From Chloroflexota bacterium (GTDB lineage: Bacteria; Chloroflexota; Anaerolineae; Anaerolineales; Villigracilaceae), in assembly GCA_019873735.1 (NCBI GenBank), contig JAIOAQ010000003.1:1-64000 (forward strand): a stretch of 64,000 nucleotides of DNA, given 5' to 3'. The position numbers and the translations under genes are program-made. Every line of letters begins with the position of its first letter. The stretch's first letter is position 1. This document shows, piece by piece, positions 17,238 through 26,143 of the stretch. The notes beneath the pieces are model-generated. The model was not told the origin of the DNA and did not search any database. It saw nothing but the letters and a program-made list of their open reading frames with translations.

Positions 17238-18479
17238 ATGACCATCCTTTCCTGGTTACTGATCACTGTTTTACTGATAATTGCCTTGTGGATGTCCTGG
17301 CGATACTTCTCGCTTCGCCGCAAGATAGATTCCTACACCCGCACCTTATACCGCGCCAGTGAGAGCGACAAACCCGCGCTTGAACTGACCGCCGATATAA
17401 AAGACATTGAAGCCCTCTCTAACGCCGTCTACGGGCTGACTGAAACCTACCACCAACGGCTTTTGGCTCTCGAAGCCGAGCATGCCCGCCTGGCTGCCAT
17501 CCTTGACCGAATCACCGATGGCGTGCTGATTGTCGATTCCAGCGGCATTATTCAAATTACCAACGCCGCTGCCGAAAAACTATTCGGAGAAGGGCTGATA
17601 GGACGCTCGGTCATCACTGCTCTGCGCCATTACCAACTGGTTGAGACCTGGCGCAAAGCACAGCAAACCGGCGAAACCCAGAGCGAATCGGTTGAACTTC
17701 CCGCCAGCCGAAAATTTCTGCAAATCACTGCCCTCCCAGACTCGGAAACCGGCAGCATCCTGCTGATGGTTCAAGACCTGACCCGCCTGCGCCGCCTCGA
17801 GACGGTGCGGCGCGACTTCATCTCCAACGTCTCGCACGAACTACGCACCCCCCTGGCCTCCCTCAAAGCCCTGACCGAAACCCTCAACGGCGGCGCCCTT
17901 GATGACCCTCCGGCTGCCCGCCGTTTCCTGGCGCGTATGCAAATTGAAGTGGATGCCCTCACCCAAATGGCCGGGGAATTGCTCGAACTCTCGCGCATCG
18001 AATCGGGACAGGTGCCGCTCAAAATCGAACCTGTCTCCCCTGCCCGGTTACTCCTCTCTGCGGCCGACCGTATGAAGGCACAGGCCGAACGCGCCGGACT
18101 GGATTTGCAGGCTGAACCCAGCGCCGATCTGCCGTCCATCCCTGCAGATGCCAGCCGCCTCGAGCAGGTGCTGGTCAACCTGATTCACAACGCCATCAAA
18201 TTCACCCCGCCAGGCGGCAAGATCCGGCTGTTTGCCAGACCAGACGGCAAATACGTCCGTTTCGAGGTGACCGACACCGGCGTCGGGATTGACCCCGACG
18301 ACCTGCCGCGCATCTTTGAGCGCTTTTACAAAGCCGACCGCGCCCGCACCAAAGGCGGCGGCACCGGATTGGGACTTTCGATTGCCCGTCACATCGTCGA
18401 AGCGCATGGGGGCAAAATTTGGGCCGAGAGCGAACCTGAAAAAGGTTCTACCTTCTATTTCACCATCCCCATTTTCTAG
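17238..18479 (+). CDS. phoR: PhoR-type sensor histidine kinase
   Basis: 413 residues. One N-terminal TM helix (2-22) and no periplasmic domain, then a PAS domain (about 83-180; AILDRITDGVLIVDSSGIIQ), HisKA with phospho-His200 (FISNVSHELRTPL), and a HATPase with N box NLIHNAIKF and G boxes DTGVGI and GGGTGLGLS. The lack of an extracytoplasmic sensor fits PhoR proteins that sense phosphate through PstSCAB and PhoU, which are encoded next door. Partner of the response regulator just upstream. Confidence 0.9.
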   Translation: MTILSWLLITVLLIIALWMSWRYFSLRRKIDSYTRTLYRASESDKPALELTADIKDIEALSNAVYGLTETYHQRLLALEAEHARLAAILDRITDGVLIVDSSGIIQITNAAAEKLFGEGLIGRSVITALRHYQLVETWRKAQQTGETQSESVELPASRKFLQITALPDSETGSILLMVQDLTRLRRLETVRRDFISNVSHELRTPLASLKALTETLNGGALDDPPAARRFLARMQIEVDALTQMAGELLELSRIESGQVPLKIEPVSPARLLLSAADRMKAQAERAGLDLQAEPSADLPSIPADASRLEQVLVNLIHNAIKFTPPGGKIRLFARPDGKYVRFEVTDTGVGIDPDDLPRIFERFYKADRARTKGGGTGLGLSIARHIVEAHGGKIWAESEPEKGSTFYFTIPIF

Positions 18480-18493
18480 TTATCCGCTTTTGC

Positions 18494-18527
18494 GGCTCTG
18501 CGCTTGTTGGGTTTGCAGAGCCATTTA
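18494..18527 (+). terminator. Terminator after phoR
   Basis: GGCTCTGC (18494-18501) pairs with GCAGAGCC (18515-18522), followed by ATTTATT. A moderate intrinsic terminator at the end of the phoP-phoR unit. Confidence 0.65.
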
Positions 18528-18547
18528 TTCCATAATCTTTACTTATC

Positions 18548-18575
18548 GTTAACGCCTCGTTTCAGGGGCGTTAAA
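18548..18575 (+). promoter_or_regulatory. Pho box candidate upstream of the PHP gene
   Basis: GTTAAC (18548), GTTTCA (18559) and GTTAAA (18570) repeat with an exact 11-bp period, as in front of pstS. A TATAGG-like -10 lies near 18599. This would place the PHP gene in the Pho regulon. Confidence 0.55.
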
Positions 18576-18660
18576 TGTTTAAGGCTAGACTATGTGTGTA
18601 TAGGACAGGTTTCTGGCCTGTCCGGTTTAAGAATATTGAAGATGAGATACGGAGAAAAGC

Positions 18661-19371
18661 ATGGGATTTGCTGATGTACACATGCACACCATTTACAGTT
18701 ATGATGGCACCGCCACCGTCCCCGCTGTGCTGAAACGCGCCAGCCAGGCCGGATTGAACGTCATTGCCATCACGGACCATGATGAAATTCGCGGCGCGTT
18801 GCAGGCCGAACAGATCGCCTCAAAATATGGGCTTGAAGTCATCCCCGGCATCGAAATCACTACTGCTGAAGGTGACTTGTTGGCGCTTGGCGTTCACAAA
18901 CTGGTGCCTGCCGGGCAGCCACTCATCGAAACGTTGCTACAAATTGGCGAACAAGGCGGATACGCCATTGCTCCGCATCCAATGGTCAGTGGAATGGGAA
19001 TGAAGAGCCTGGGTTTCTATTCCATTCGCAAAGCCGTTCGCCATCCCGAAGCGGGAGCAATCTTGCTGGGCATCGAAACCTACAACGCCACCGCGATAGA
19101 CCGCGAAAGCCGCATGTTTGCCGAGGTGTTGGCCTACCGCACCGGGCTGGCGCGGACCGGCAGCAGCGATGCACACTCTATTGAAACAATCGGATTGGGT
19201 ACAACCGAGTTCCCTGGCTACACTGCCGCCGATTTCCTGCGCGCACTTCAGCAGGGAACCACTACACCAAGGCATGAAACCTCGTGGAGTATCCTGCGCA
19301 TTTTAGGAAACTGGGCCTGGAAGTACCTCTTGAGCGTCCCACTTCGACTGACGCCCGCTGCACAATTCTGA
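18661..19371 (+). CDS. PHP-domain metal-dependent phosphoesterase
   Basis: 236 residues. Standard PHP motifs: DVHMHTIYSYDG at residues 5-16, ITDHDEI near 38, HPMVSGMG near 102 and GSSDAHS near 173, which supply the His/Asp metal ligands. PHP proteins hydrolyse phosphoester bonds in nucleotides, histidinol phosphate or DNA ends; this short form resembles YciV/TrpH-like nucleotide phosphatases. Its place between phoR and pstS, with an upstream Pho-box-like repeat, suggests release of phosphate under starvation. The substrate is not known. Confidence 0.85.
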   Translation: MGFADVHMHTIYSYDGTATVPAVLKRASQAGLNVIAITDHDEIRGALQAEQIASKYGLEVIPGIEITTAEGDLLALGVHKLVPAGQPLIETLLQIGEQGGYAIAPHPMVSGMGMKSLGFYSIRKAVRHPEAGAILLGIETYNATAIDRESRMFAEVLAYRTGLARTGSSDAHSIETIGLGTTEFPGYTAADFLRALQQGTTTPRHETSWSILRILGNWAWKYLLSVPLRLTPAAQF

Positions 19372-19384
19372 CAAGGAGGCAAAG

Positions 19385-19477
19385 ATGCAAGTCATGCTCA
19401 TACTGTCCACTATTTCATTCTTGACTGTTGTCGCCATTGATGTCATCCAGCACCGTCGTTCACGCAGTCATAAATAA
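19385..19477 (+). CDS. 30-residue single-TM peptide
   Basis: ATG 19385 follows an excellent AGGAGG site. The peptide has one hydrophobic helix (MLILSTISFLTVVAIDVI) and a basic tail (HRRSRSHK). It sits 13 bases after the PHP gene and before a perfect hairpin. Small membrane peptides of this type often tune sensor kinases or transporters; in this position PhoR or Pst would be candidates, but there is no direct evidence. Chance is the alternative. Confidence 0.5.
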   Translation: MQVMLILSTISFLTVVAIDVIQHRRSRSHK

Positions 19478-19502
19478 CCTTTTTAACCACAATAACTGAC
19501 CC

Positions 19503-19533
19503 GATTAGGTGGCAGTTCAACTGCCACCTAATC
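19503..19533 (+). terminator. Perfect 15-bp hairpin after the PHP/small-peptide unit
   Basis: GATTAGGTGGCAGTT, one base, then its exact complement AACTGCCACCTAATC. No T-run follows, so it may act as a weak terminator or RNA 3' end that separates the PHP unit from pstS. Confidence 0.55.
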
Positions 19534-19562
19534 GTCTTAATGCACTCCATAGACAAAATGAT

Positions 19563-19601
19563 GTTAACCAGACGTTAAACAAACTTTCTATTGGCCTTAA
19601 C
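19563..19601 (+). promoter_or_regulatory. Pho box candidate upstream of pstS
   Basis: GTTAAC (19563), GTTAAA (19574), a degenerate TTTCTA (19585) and CTTAAC (19596) keep an 11-bp period over four turns. A TTATAC -10-like box follows at 19617. This is the best Pho box in the window and fits the main target of PhoP. Confidence 0.7.
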
Positions 19602-19661
19602 AGCCAGGTGAGAAAATTATACCTGCAACAAAACTATTTATTAATCTGAGGAGAAAAGAAA

Positions 19662-21632
19662 ATGCGTAATAAATTGTTCACCCTTTTTGCCGCGCTGATG
19701 CTCGCCAGCATGTTACTGGCAGCCTGCGGCACCCCGGCGACGCAAACTGCCGCGCCGGAAGTATCCGTGCCTGCCACTTCTGTCCCGACTCAACCTCCCG
19801 CAGCAGAAGAAATCCCCCCCATCGTCCTGCCGCAAATCCCTGCTCCCGACGAAGTAACTGGCGACATTATCACCGCCGGTTCGTCCACTGTTTTCCCGGT
19901 GACCGAGCGGATGGCGGAACTGTTCCAGCAGGAAGGTTACACCGGCAACGTGACGGTGGATAGCATCGGCACCGGCGCCGGTTTCGAGCGCTTCTGCAAG
20001 ACCGGCGAGACCGACATCTCCAACGCTTCCCGCCCCATCAAGAAAGAAGAAGCCGAAAACTGCAAAGCCATCGGCCGCGAGCCGCTGGAATTCCGCGTTG
20101 GCACCGACGCCCTGGCTGTGGTCGTTTCCGCCCAGAACGACTTCCTGACCAGCATCACCAAGGAAGAACTCGCCAAGGTGTTCTCCGGTCAAGTCAAAAC
20201 CTGGAAAGAACTCAACCCCGCCTACCCCGCCGAACCCATCAAGGTCTATTCCCCCGGCGCCGACAGCGGCACCTTTGACTACTTCGTCGAAGCCGTTATG
20301 GCTCCCGCCTTCAAGAACGCCGAAGGCAAAGCCGATATGGCTGCCGGCAAAGCCGCCCTGCTCGGTCTCGAAGGCGTGCAACTCTCCGAAGACGACAACG
20401 TCCTCGTTCAGGGCGTGGCTGGCGACAAATACGCCATCGGCTACTTCGGCTACGCTTACTACGTCGAAAACACCGACAAACTGAAGGCGCTGGCGGTCAA
20501 TGAAGTCGAACCCAGCCAGAAGCATGTGGATGACGGCACTTACCCGCTCGCCCGCCCGCTGTTCATTTACTCCACTGCCAAAATCATGCAGGAAAAACCG
20601 CAGGTGGCTGCCTTCATCGGCTTCTACCTCAGCCAGTTGGATGACAACATCCTCGACGTCGGCTACTTCCCCGCTCCCCGCAGCGCTTACTATTCCGCCT
20701 GGGGCGCGTGGCTCTCCACCCAGGGCGTCGAAATCAACCCCGATATGGTTGAAGGCGACATCATCACCGCCGGTTCGTCCACCGTGTTCCCCGTGACCGA
20801 ACGCATGGCTGAGTTGTTCCAGAACGAAGGCTACACCGGCAACGTGACGGTGGATAGCATCGGCACCGGCGCCGGTTTCGAGCGCTTCTGCAAGACCGGC
20901 GAAACCGACATCTCCAACGCTTCCCGCCCCATCAAGAAAGAAGAAGCCGAAAACTGCAAAGCCATCGGCCGCGAGCCGCTGGAATTCCGCGTTGGCACCG
21001 ACGCCCTGGCTGTGGTCGTTTCCGCCCAGAACGACTTCCTGACCAGCATCACCAAGGAAGAACTCGCCAAGGTGTTCTCCGGTCAAGTCAAAACCTGGAA
21101 AGAACTCAACCCCGCCTACCCCGCCGAACCCATCAAGGTCTATTCCCCCGGCGCCGACAGCGGCACCTTTGACTACTTCGTCGAAGCCGTTATGGCTCCC
21201 GCCTTCAAGAACGCCGAAGGCAAAGCCGATATGGCTGCCGGCAAAGCCGCCCTGCTCGGTCTCGAAGGCGTGCAACTCTCCGAAGACGACAACGTCCTCG
21301 TTCAGGGCGTGGCTGGCGACAAATACGCCATCGGCTACTTCGGCTACGCTTACTACGTCGAAAACACCGACAAACTGAAGGCGCTGGCGGTCAATGAAGT
21401 CGAACCCAGCCAGAAGCATGTGGATGACGGCACTTACCCGCTCGCCCGCCCGCTGTTCATTTACTCCACTGCCAAAATCATGCAGGAAAAACCGCAGGTG
21501 GCTGCCTTCATCGGCTTCTACCTCAGCCAGTTGGATGACAACATCCTCGACGTCGGCTACTTCCCCGCTCCCCGCAGCGCTTACTACTCCGCCTGGGGCG
21601 CGTGGTACATCGCCGAACTTGGTCGCCAATAA
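19662..21632 (+). CDS. pstS: PstS phosphate-binding lipoprotein with two tandem binding domains
   Basis: 656 residues, about twice the usual length. A lipobox (SMLLAAC, Cys22) and Pro-rich linker are followed by two PstS domains starting at residues 67 and 365 (GDIITAGSSTVFPVTERMAE in each). Each has the phosphate-binding signature GAGFERFC and NASRPIKKEE. The DNA units are offset by exactly 894 bases. The first 110 or so bases of the units differ at synonymous sites, while the rest is almost identical. Domain 1 lacks its own signal, so the product is one membrane-anchored double receptor that delivers phosphate to PstCA. Confidence 0.92.
   Translation: MRNKLFTLFAALMLASMLLAACGTPATQTAAPEVSVPATSVPTQPPAAEEIPPIVLPQIPAPDEVTGDIITAGSSTVFPVTERMAELFQQEGYTGNVTVDSIGTGAGFERFCKTGETDISNASRPIKKEEAENCKAIGREPLEFRVGTDALAVVVSAQNDFLTSITKEELAKVFSGQVKTWKELNPAYPAEPIKVYSPGADSGTFDYFVEAVMAPAFKNAEGKADMAAGKAALLGLEGVQLSEDDNVLVQGVAGDKYAIGYFGYAYYVENTDKLKALAVNEVEPSQKHVDDGTYPLARPLFIYSTAKIMQEKPQVAAFIGFYLSQLDDNILDVGYFPAPRSAYYSAWGAWLSTQGVEINPDMVEGDIITAGSSTVFPVTERMAELFQNEGYTGNVTVDSIGTGAGFERFCKTGETDISNASRPIKKEEAENCKAIGREPLEFRVGTDALAVVVSAQNDFLTSITKEELAKVFSGQVKTWKELNPAYPAEPIKVYSPGADSGTFDYFVEAVMAPAFKNAEGKADMAAGKAALLGLEGVQLSEDDNVLVQGVAGDKYAIGYFGYAYYVENTDKLKALAVNEVEPSQKHVDDGTYPLARPLFIYSTAKIMQEKPQVAAFIGFYLSQLDDNILDVGYFPAPRSAYYSAWGAWYIAELGRQ
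19860..20753 (+). repeat. 894-bp tandem repeat unit 1 in pstS
   Basis: Encodes binding domain 1. Nearly identical to the unit starting at 20754 except over its first 110 bases and a few scattered sites near its end. Confidence 0.92.
20754..21632 (+). repeat. 894-bp tandem repeat unit 2 in pstS
   Basis: Encodes binding domain 2 and ends at the pstS stop. The final residues differ (WYIAELGRQ in place of WLSTQGVEI). Confidence 0.92.
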
Positions 21633-21651
21633 TTTCCCATCCCATTTCACC

Positions 21652-21684
21652 GGGCTGGCTCCTCTCTGCAGGGGGAGCCAGCCC
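21652..21684 (+). terminator. Hairpin between pstS and pstC
   Basis: GGGCTGGCTCC (21652-21662) pairs perfectly with GGAGCCAGCCC (21674-21684). No strong T-run follows. In many pst operons such a hairpin protects the pstS message and lowers expression of the downstream genes; I infer the same here. Confidence 0.6.
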
Positions 21685-21771
21685 ACCCTTGTCCCTCTGC
21701 AAGATTTTCGGCTTTTTCGTTGAAATGGGGAAAAAGCGGACAATTTTGCAGCGAGCAACAAAACAGAAACT

Positions 21772-22713
21772 ATGACAACTAAAATATCCTCCCTTGCTGC
21801 CCCAAATTGGGCGGCGCAATTGCGTAAAAAAGCCCGCTGGGGCGAAAGCGCCATTGAAGCCTCGCTCTTTGCGGTCGGTATTCTAACAATTCTTATCACG
21901 TTGGCTATCACCATTGTACTGGGCGACCAGGCTCTTTTGTTCTTTGCGGAGCCGGAAGTTAATTTGCAGGAATTTTTCCTGACCACTTCCTGGCAGCCGC
22001 AAATTGGGGATTTTGGCATTTGGGCGTTGGTGAGCGCCACCCTGACCACAAGCGCGATTGCCATTCTAGTCGCCTTGCCGCTTGGTTTAAGCGCCGCCAT
22101 CTATCTTAGCGAATACGCCAAACCCCGCGCGCGGGCTGTCCTCAAGCCGATTCTGGAAACGCTGGCGGGCATTCCCACCGTTGTGTACGGCTATTTTGCC
22201 TTGCTCTTCGTTTCTCCAATTGTCCGCAATTTGGTTGGGGTGGAAAAAGTCGGCGTTTACAACATGCTCTCCGCCGGGCTGGTGATGGGCATTATGATTT
22301 TGCCGCTGATTGCTTCTATCAGCGAAGACGCCCTCAGCGCCGTGCCAAATTCTTTGCGCGAAGGCGCATACGCGATGGGCGCGACCAAATTTGAGGTCAG
22401 CTCCCAGGTGTTGGTGCCAGCCGCCCTTTCGGGCATTGGCGCGTCGGTCATTGTCGGCATTTCACGCGCGGTGGGCGAGACGATGATTGTCGCCATTGCC
22501 TCCGGCGCGGGTCCCAAATTCTCCTTCAATCCGCTGGATGCCGCCGAGACCATGACCGGTCACATCGCCCGCATCAGCGGCGGTGATCTGCCCTACGGCA
22601 CGGTGGATTACACCAGCCTGTTTGCCATCGCGCTGATGTTGTTTCTCGTCACCCTGATACTCAATCTCATCAGCCAGTGGATTGTGACGAAATTCCGCGA
22701 ACAATACGAGTAA
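21772..22713 (+). CDS. pstC: Phosphate ABC transporter permease PstC
   Basis: 313 residues, about six TM helices, and the permease EAA-like loop ALSAVPNSLREGAYAMGATKFE near 184-205 (two runs). The sequence LETLAGIPTVVYGYFALLFV is typical of PstC. It pairs with PstA to form the channel and starts 139 bases after pstS. Confidence 0.92.
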   Translation: MTTKISSLAAPNWAAQLRKKARWGESAIEASLFAVGILTILITLAITIVLGDQALLFFAEPEVNLQEFFLTTSWQPQIGDFGIWALVSATLTTSAIAILVALPLGLSAAIYLSEYAKPRARAVLKPILETLAGIPTVVYGYFALLFVSPIVRNLVGVEKVGVYNMLSAGLVMGIMILPLIASISEDALSAVPNSLREGAYAMGATKFEVSSQVLVPAALSGIGASVIVGISRAVGETMIVAIASGAGPKFSFNPLDAAETMTGHIARISGGDLPYGTVDYTSLFAIALMLFLVTLILNLISQWIVTKFREQYE

Positions 22714-22717
22714 TCCT

Positions 22718-23953
22718 ATGCCCTCATTTACCTACCCCGAGAAAAATGAACTGGAGCGCTTTGTTGCGGCGCGTTACCGCACCGGTTGGGTGTGGCAGGT
22801 TATCTTCCTCTCCGCGCTTATCATCGCCATTTTCAGCCTTTCGGCGCTCCTCCTCAACATTGTTGATGGCGCATTTGGCTATGTGGCGTATGAGTTCAAA
22901 AAAGACCCGCTTACCATCAGCGAAAAACCGCTAGACCAACTGAATCAGCAAGAACTGATTGCTCTGCTACAAGCCAACCTGTCACGCGGCGCCTACAACA
23001 AACTGAACAACGAAAAGCCGATGGAAAGCCGCAGCCAAGGTGAATTGTATAATCTCGTCATTGAGCGCATCATTCAGGTCAAAACGCTTCAAACCTACCC
23101 GCTTTTCCGCTCTCTGTTTGAGAAGGCCGCCATCGAAGCCGAAGTGTCAGAACGGTATCCGGGCGCGCGGCTGGAATTCCGCTCGTGGCTGAGTCCCACC
23201 TTTTTGACCACACCGCAATCGAGCAAAGCCGAATTTGCCGGTGTGCGCACTGCCGTGCTTGGCTCACTGTGGCTGGTTGGCATTGCCATTGCCTTTGCAC
23301 TGCCGGTTGGCGTGGGCGCGGCAGTCTATTTGCAGGAGTATGCGAATAAAAAGAGTTTCATCAGCCGCGTCATTCAAACCAACATCAACAATCTGGCAGG
23401 CGTGCCGAGCATTGTGTACGGCATGTTGGGACTGGCGATTTTCGTCCGCGCCTGGGAGCCGTTCACCAGCGGGGCGATGTTTGGCATCACCGACACCAAT
23501 GGACGTACTATCCTTTCTGCCGGACTGACGATGGGTATCCTCGTCCTGCCGCTGGTGATCATCAATGCCCAGGAAGCCATCAAAGCCGTTCCCGATTCGC
23601 TGCGTCAGGCGGCATACGGGGTGGGCGCCACCCGCTGGCAAACGGTGTGGCATCATGTCTTACCCAACGCCCTGCCTGGCATTTTGACCGGCAGCATTCT
23701 GGCGATGTCGCGCGCCATTGGCGAAACCGCCCCCCTGATTGTGGTCGGCGCTTCAACTTTCATCACCATAGACCCCCAAAGCCCCTTTACCAAGTTTACC
23801 GCCCTGCCGATTCAAATTTACCAGTGGACATCGCGCGCACAAAGCGAATTTCAAGCCATCGCTGCCGCCGCCATTCTGGTCTTACTCGGCTTGCTGCTGA
23901 CTCTCAACGCTACCGCTATTTTGCTGCGCAATCGCTTCCAGCGCCGCTGGTAG
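22718..23953 (+). CDS. pstA: Phosphate ABC transporter permease PstA, with enlarged loop
   Basis: 411 residues, longer than the usual 280-300. After the first TM helix (about 26-50) there is an extra segment of about 110 residues ([20 protein letters not shown] onward, including [20 protein letters not shown]) before the next TM near 180. It is predicted to be extracytoplasmic. The rest is standard: [20 protein letters not shown] and [20 protein letters not shown]. The loop could contact the double-domain PstS. It begins 4 bases after pstC. Confidence 0.9.
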   Translation: MPSFTYPEKNELERFVAARYRTGWVWQVIFLSALIIAIFSLSALLLNIVDGAFGYVAYEFKKDPLTISEKPLDQLNQQELIALLQANLSRGAYNKLNNEKPMESRSQGELYNLVIERIIQVKTLQTYPLFRSLFEKAAIEAEVSERYPGARLEFRSWLSPTFLTTPQSSKAEFAGVRTAVLGSLWLVGIAIAFALPVGVGAAVYLQEYANKKSFISRVIQTNINNLAGVPSIVYGMLGLAIFVRAWEPFTSGAMFGITDTNGRTILSAGLTMGILVLPLVIINAQEAIKAVPDSLRQAAYGVGATRWQTVWHHVLPNALPGILTGSILAMSRAIGETAPLIVVGASTFITIDPQSPFTKFTALPIQIYQWTSRAQSEFQAIAAAAILVLLGLLLTLNATAILLRNRFQRRW

Positions 23954-23990
23954 CACAGGTCTTAGACCTGCTTCACAGGAGAAATTACAC

Positions 23991-24776
23991 ATGCAACCCG
24001 CAAACAATACCCAATACGCCATCGAAACCCGTAACCTGAGCATTTTCTACGGCGAATTTGAAGCCGTTACCAATGTAAACTTACAAATCGAAAAGCAGAA
24101 AATCACCGCCATCATCGGACCTTCCGGCTGTGGCAAAAGCACCCTGCTGCGTGCGTTCAACCGCATGAACGACTTTGTACCAACCAGCCATGTGAGAGGC
24201 GAAATTCTGCTGCAAGGCACCAACCTGTATGGGAAAGAGATTGACCCAGTGGAAGTCCGCCGCCGGATTGGCATGGTCTTTCAGAAGCCCAACCCCTTCC
24301 CCAAATCTATTTACGAAAACATTGCTTGGGGCGCGCGCATCAATGGCTACAAAGGAAACATGGACGAACTTGTTGAGCAATCGTTGCGTGCTGCCGCGCT
24401 GTGGGATGAAGTGAAAGACAAACTCAAACAAAGCGCTTACGCCCTCTCCGGCGGGCAGCAGCAGCGCCTGTGTATTGCCCGCACCATTGCCATTCAGCCC
24501 GAAATCATCCTCATGGACGAACCCGCCTCGGCGCTCGACCCGATTGCTACCCTCAAAATCGAAGAGTTGATGCAGGAACTGAAGAGGAACTACACCATCA
24601 TCATCGTGACCCACAACATGCAGCAGGCAGCCCGCGTTTCGGATTATACGGCCATGATGATGCTGCACGGTGATACCCGTTCAGGCACAGTCATTGAATA
24701 TGACCGCACCGATGTCATTTTCACCCGTCCCAAAGACAAGCGGACGGAAGATTATGTCACAGGGAGATTCGGGTAG
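23991..24776 (+). CDS. pstB: Phosphate ABC transporter ATPase PstB
   Basis: 261 residues, normal length. Walker [10 protein letters not shown] near 41, Q-loop FQKPNPFP, signature LSGGQQQR near 153, Walker [14 protein letters not shown] near 171 and the H-loop THNM near 205. The PstB-specific sequence FNRMNDFVP is present. It energises phosphate import through PstCA. Confidence 0.96.
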   Translation: MQPANNTQYAIETRNLSIFYGEFEAVTNVNLQIEKQKITAIIGPSGCGKSTLLRAFNRMNDFVPTSHVRGEILLQGTNLYGKEIDPVEVRRRIGMVFQKPNPFPKSIYENIAWGARINGYKGNMDELVEQSLRAAALWDEVKDKLKQSAYALSGGQQQRLCIARTIAIQPEIILMDEPASALDPIATLKIEELMQELKRNYTIIIVTHNMQQAARVSDYTAMMMLHGDTRSGTVIEYDRTDVIFTRPKDKRTEDYVTGRFG

Positions 24777-24897
24777 AAAAGGATACAGGTATACGGGTAT
24801 ACAAGTACACAGGTTGTGCGATAGCGTAGTTACCTGCTTACCTGTTTACCTGTATACCTGTTACTTGTTTACAAGCGTACTTGTCCACCTGTTTACT
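24777..24897. repeat. Short-period repeats and inverted repeat between pstB and arsC
   Basis: A 138-base gap filled with variants of ACAGGTATAC and ACCTGTATAC / ACCTGTTTAC in both orientations, e.g. AGGTATACGGGTATAC near 24786 and GTTTACCTGTATACCTGT near 24844. It can fold as a long imperfect hairpin and may be a dispersed repeat or a processing site. No gene is seen. Confidence 0.65.
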
Positions 24898-24914
24898 TTC
24901 CCCAAGGAGCCAAT

Positions 24915-25388
24915 ATGCGCAAGCCAAACGTCCTCTTCCTCTGCACCGGCAACTCGGCCCGCAGCCAGATGGGTGAAGCCCTTCTGCGTGCTTATGCTGG
25001 GGAGCATTTCGATGTGTACAGTGCCGGGTTAGAGCCAAAAAGTGACATCTTGCCGGTTGTTCGCCAGGTGATGGGTGAAATCGGCCTGAACATGGAAGGC
25101 CAACACCCTAAAAGCGTTAACGAATACCTGGGCAAAGTCACCTTTGCTTATACCATCACTGTTTGCGGCGGGGCCGAGGAAAAATGCCCGCTCGTCTTCC
25201 TTAGCATGGGCAAACACATGTTCTGGCCTTTTGAAGATCCGGCAACGATTCAAGGCGCTCCAGAGGAAGTGTTGCAAAAAGTGCGCGCTATTCGAGACGA
25301 AATGGCCAAAAAAATTCAATTCTGGCTACGCGAGCAAGGCATAGAACCGGCCAATCTGGTGGAGCCAGAAACCAAAGATCCCTTGTGA
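24915..25388 (+). CDS. arsC: Arsenate reductase, LMW-phosphatase (ArsC) type
   Basis: 157 residues. The P-loop CTGNSARS (Cys10, Arg16) plus Cys pair VCGGAEEKC near 81-87 give the three-cysteine relay of thioredoxin-coupled ArsC. LMW protein phosphatases without that pair are the alternative. It reduces arsenate to arsenite. It lies between pstB and phoU in the same operon. A likely reason is that PstSCAB also admits arsenate when induced, so the operon carries its own detoxifier. No ArsB or Acr3 is in the window. Confidence 0.88.
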   Translation: MRKPNVLFLCTGNSARSQMGEALLRAYAGEHFDVYSAGLEPKSDILPVVRQVMGEIGLNMEGQHPKSVNEYLGKVTFAYTITVCGGAEEKCPLVFLSMGKHMFWPFEDPATIQGAPEEVLQKVRAIRDEMAKKIQFWLREQGIEPANLVEPETKDPL

Positions 25389-25403
25389 GTAAAGAAGACC
25401 TGT

Positions 25404-26066
25404 ATGGCAATTCGTAAAACCTTCAATCAGGAAATCCACCAACTTGAAGATGAAATTCTGCTACTCGGCAGCATGGTGGACCAGGCCACCCTTGATTCGG
25501 TTGATGCGCTCAAAAAACGGGACGTTGAGGCCTCCCGCCACATCTATGGCTTAGATCTTAAAATCAATGCCAAACGCTACGGCATTGAAGAGAAAGTCAT
25601 GGTTATGATTGCCACCCAACAACCGATGGCCCACGATTTACGCCTTCTGGCTTCCATTCTCGAAGTGGCTGGCGAACTGGAACGCATGGGGGATTACGCC
25701 AAAGGCATTGCCCTCATTAACATCCGTATGGGTGAGGAGCCTATGCCTGAACCACTGATAGGTATCCGGCGTATGGCTGAGACCGGTATCAATATGCTCC
25801 ACCGTGCTTTGATGGCATTTGTTAACGAGGATGCCGAAACTGCTCGCCAGATTCCGGTTGAGGATGACAAAGTAGACCTGCTCTATAATCAGGTCTACCG
25901 CGAACTGATGACCTTTGTCACAAAAGATCCCAGGAACATTGAGCGCGCGAACTGGCTGTTGTGGGTGGCCCATAACCTGGAACGTCTGGCCGACCGCGTG
26001 ACCAATATCTGCGAGCGGACAGTCTTTGTCGTCACCGGTGAGTTGAAAGAGATACCCTCCTCATAA
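25404..26066 (+). CDS. phoU: Phosphate signalling regulator PhoU
   Basis: 220 residues, the usual length, with two three-helix PhoU repeats: EDEILLLGSMVDQATLDSVD, then LRLLASILEVAGELERMGDYA in the first repeat and the matching VAHNLERLADRVTNICERTV in the second, containing the metal-binding E(x)LERxxD pattern. PhoU links Pst activity to PhoR and represses the regulon when phosphate is plentiful. Last gene of the pst operon. Confidence 0.94.
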   Translation: MAIRKTFNQEIHQLEDEILLLGSMVDQATLDSVDALKKRDVEASRHIYGLDLKINAKRYGIEEKVMVMIATQQPMAHDLRLLASILEVAGELERMGDYAKGIALINIRMGEEPMPEPLIGIRRMAETGINMLHRALMAFVNEDAETARQIPVEDDKVDLLYNQVYRELMTFVTKDPRNIERANWLLWVAHNLERLADRVTNICERTVFVVTGELKEIPSS

Positions 26067-26143
26067 AAAAGGTGTACAAGCATCCTTTTTGCGTTAGATA
26101 CGGCTGGAGGTAGCGACGGAATTCAAAAAACCGATGAGGAAGG

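Noticed and set aside
19713-22100. A 795-residue antisense frame over pstS-pstC
   Set aside because: It is a shadow of the duplicated pstS. It has Gly/Val-rich composition and no signal, start or family motif.
24777-24897. CRISPR array
   Set aside because: Repeat words are 10 bp or shorter and irregularly spaced in both directions. No cas genes are present.
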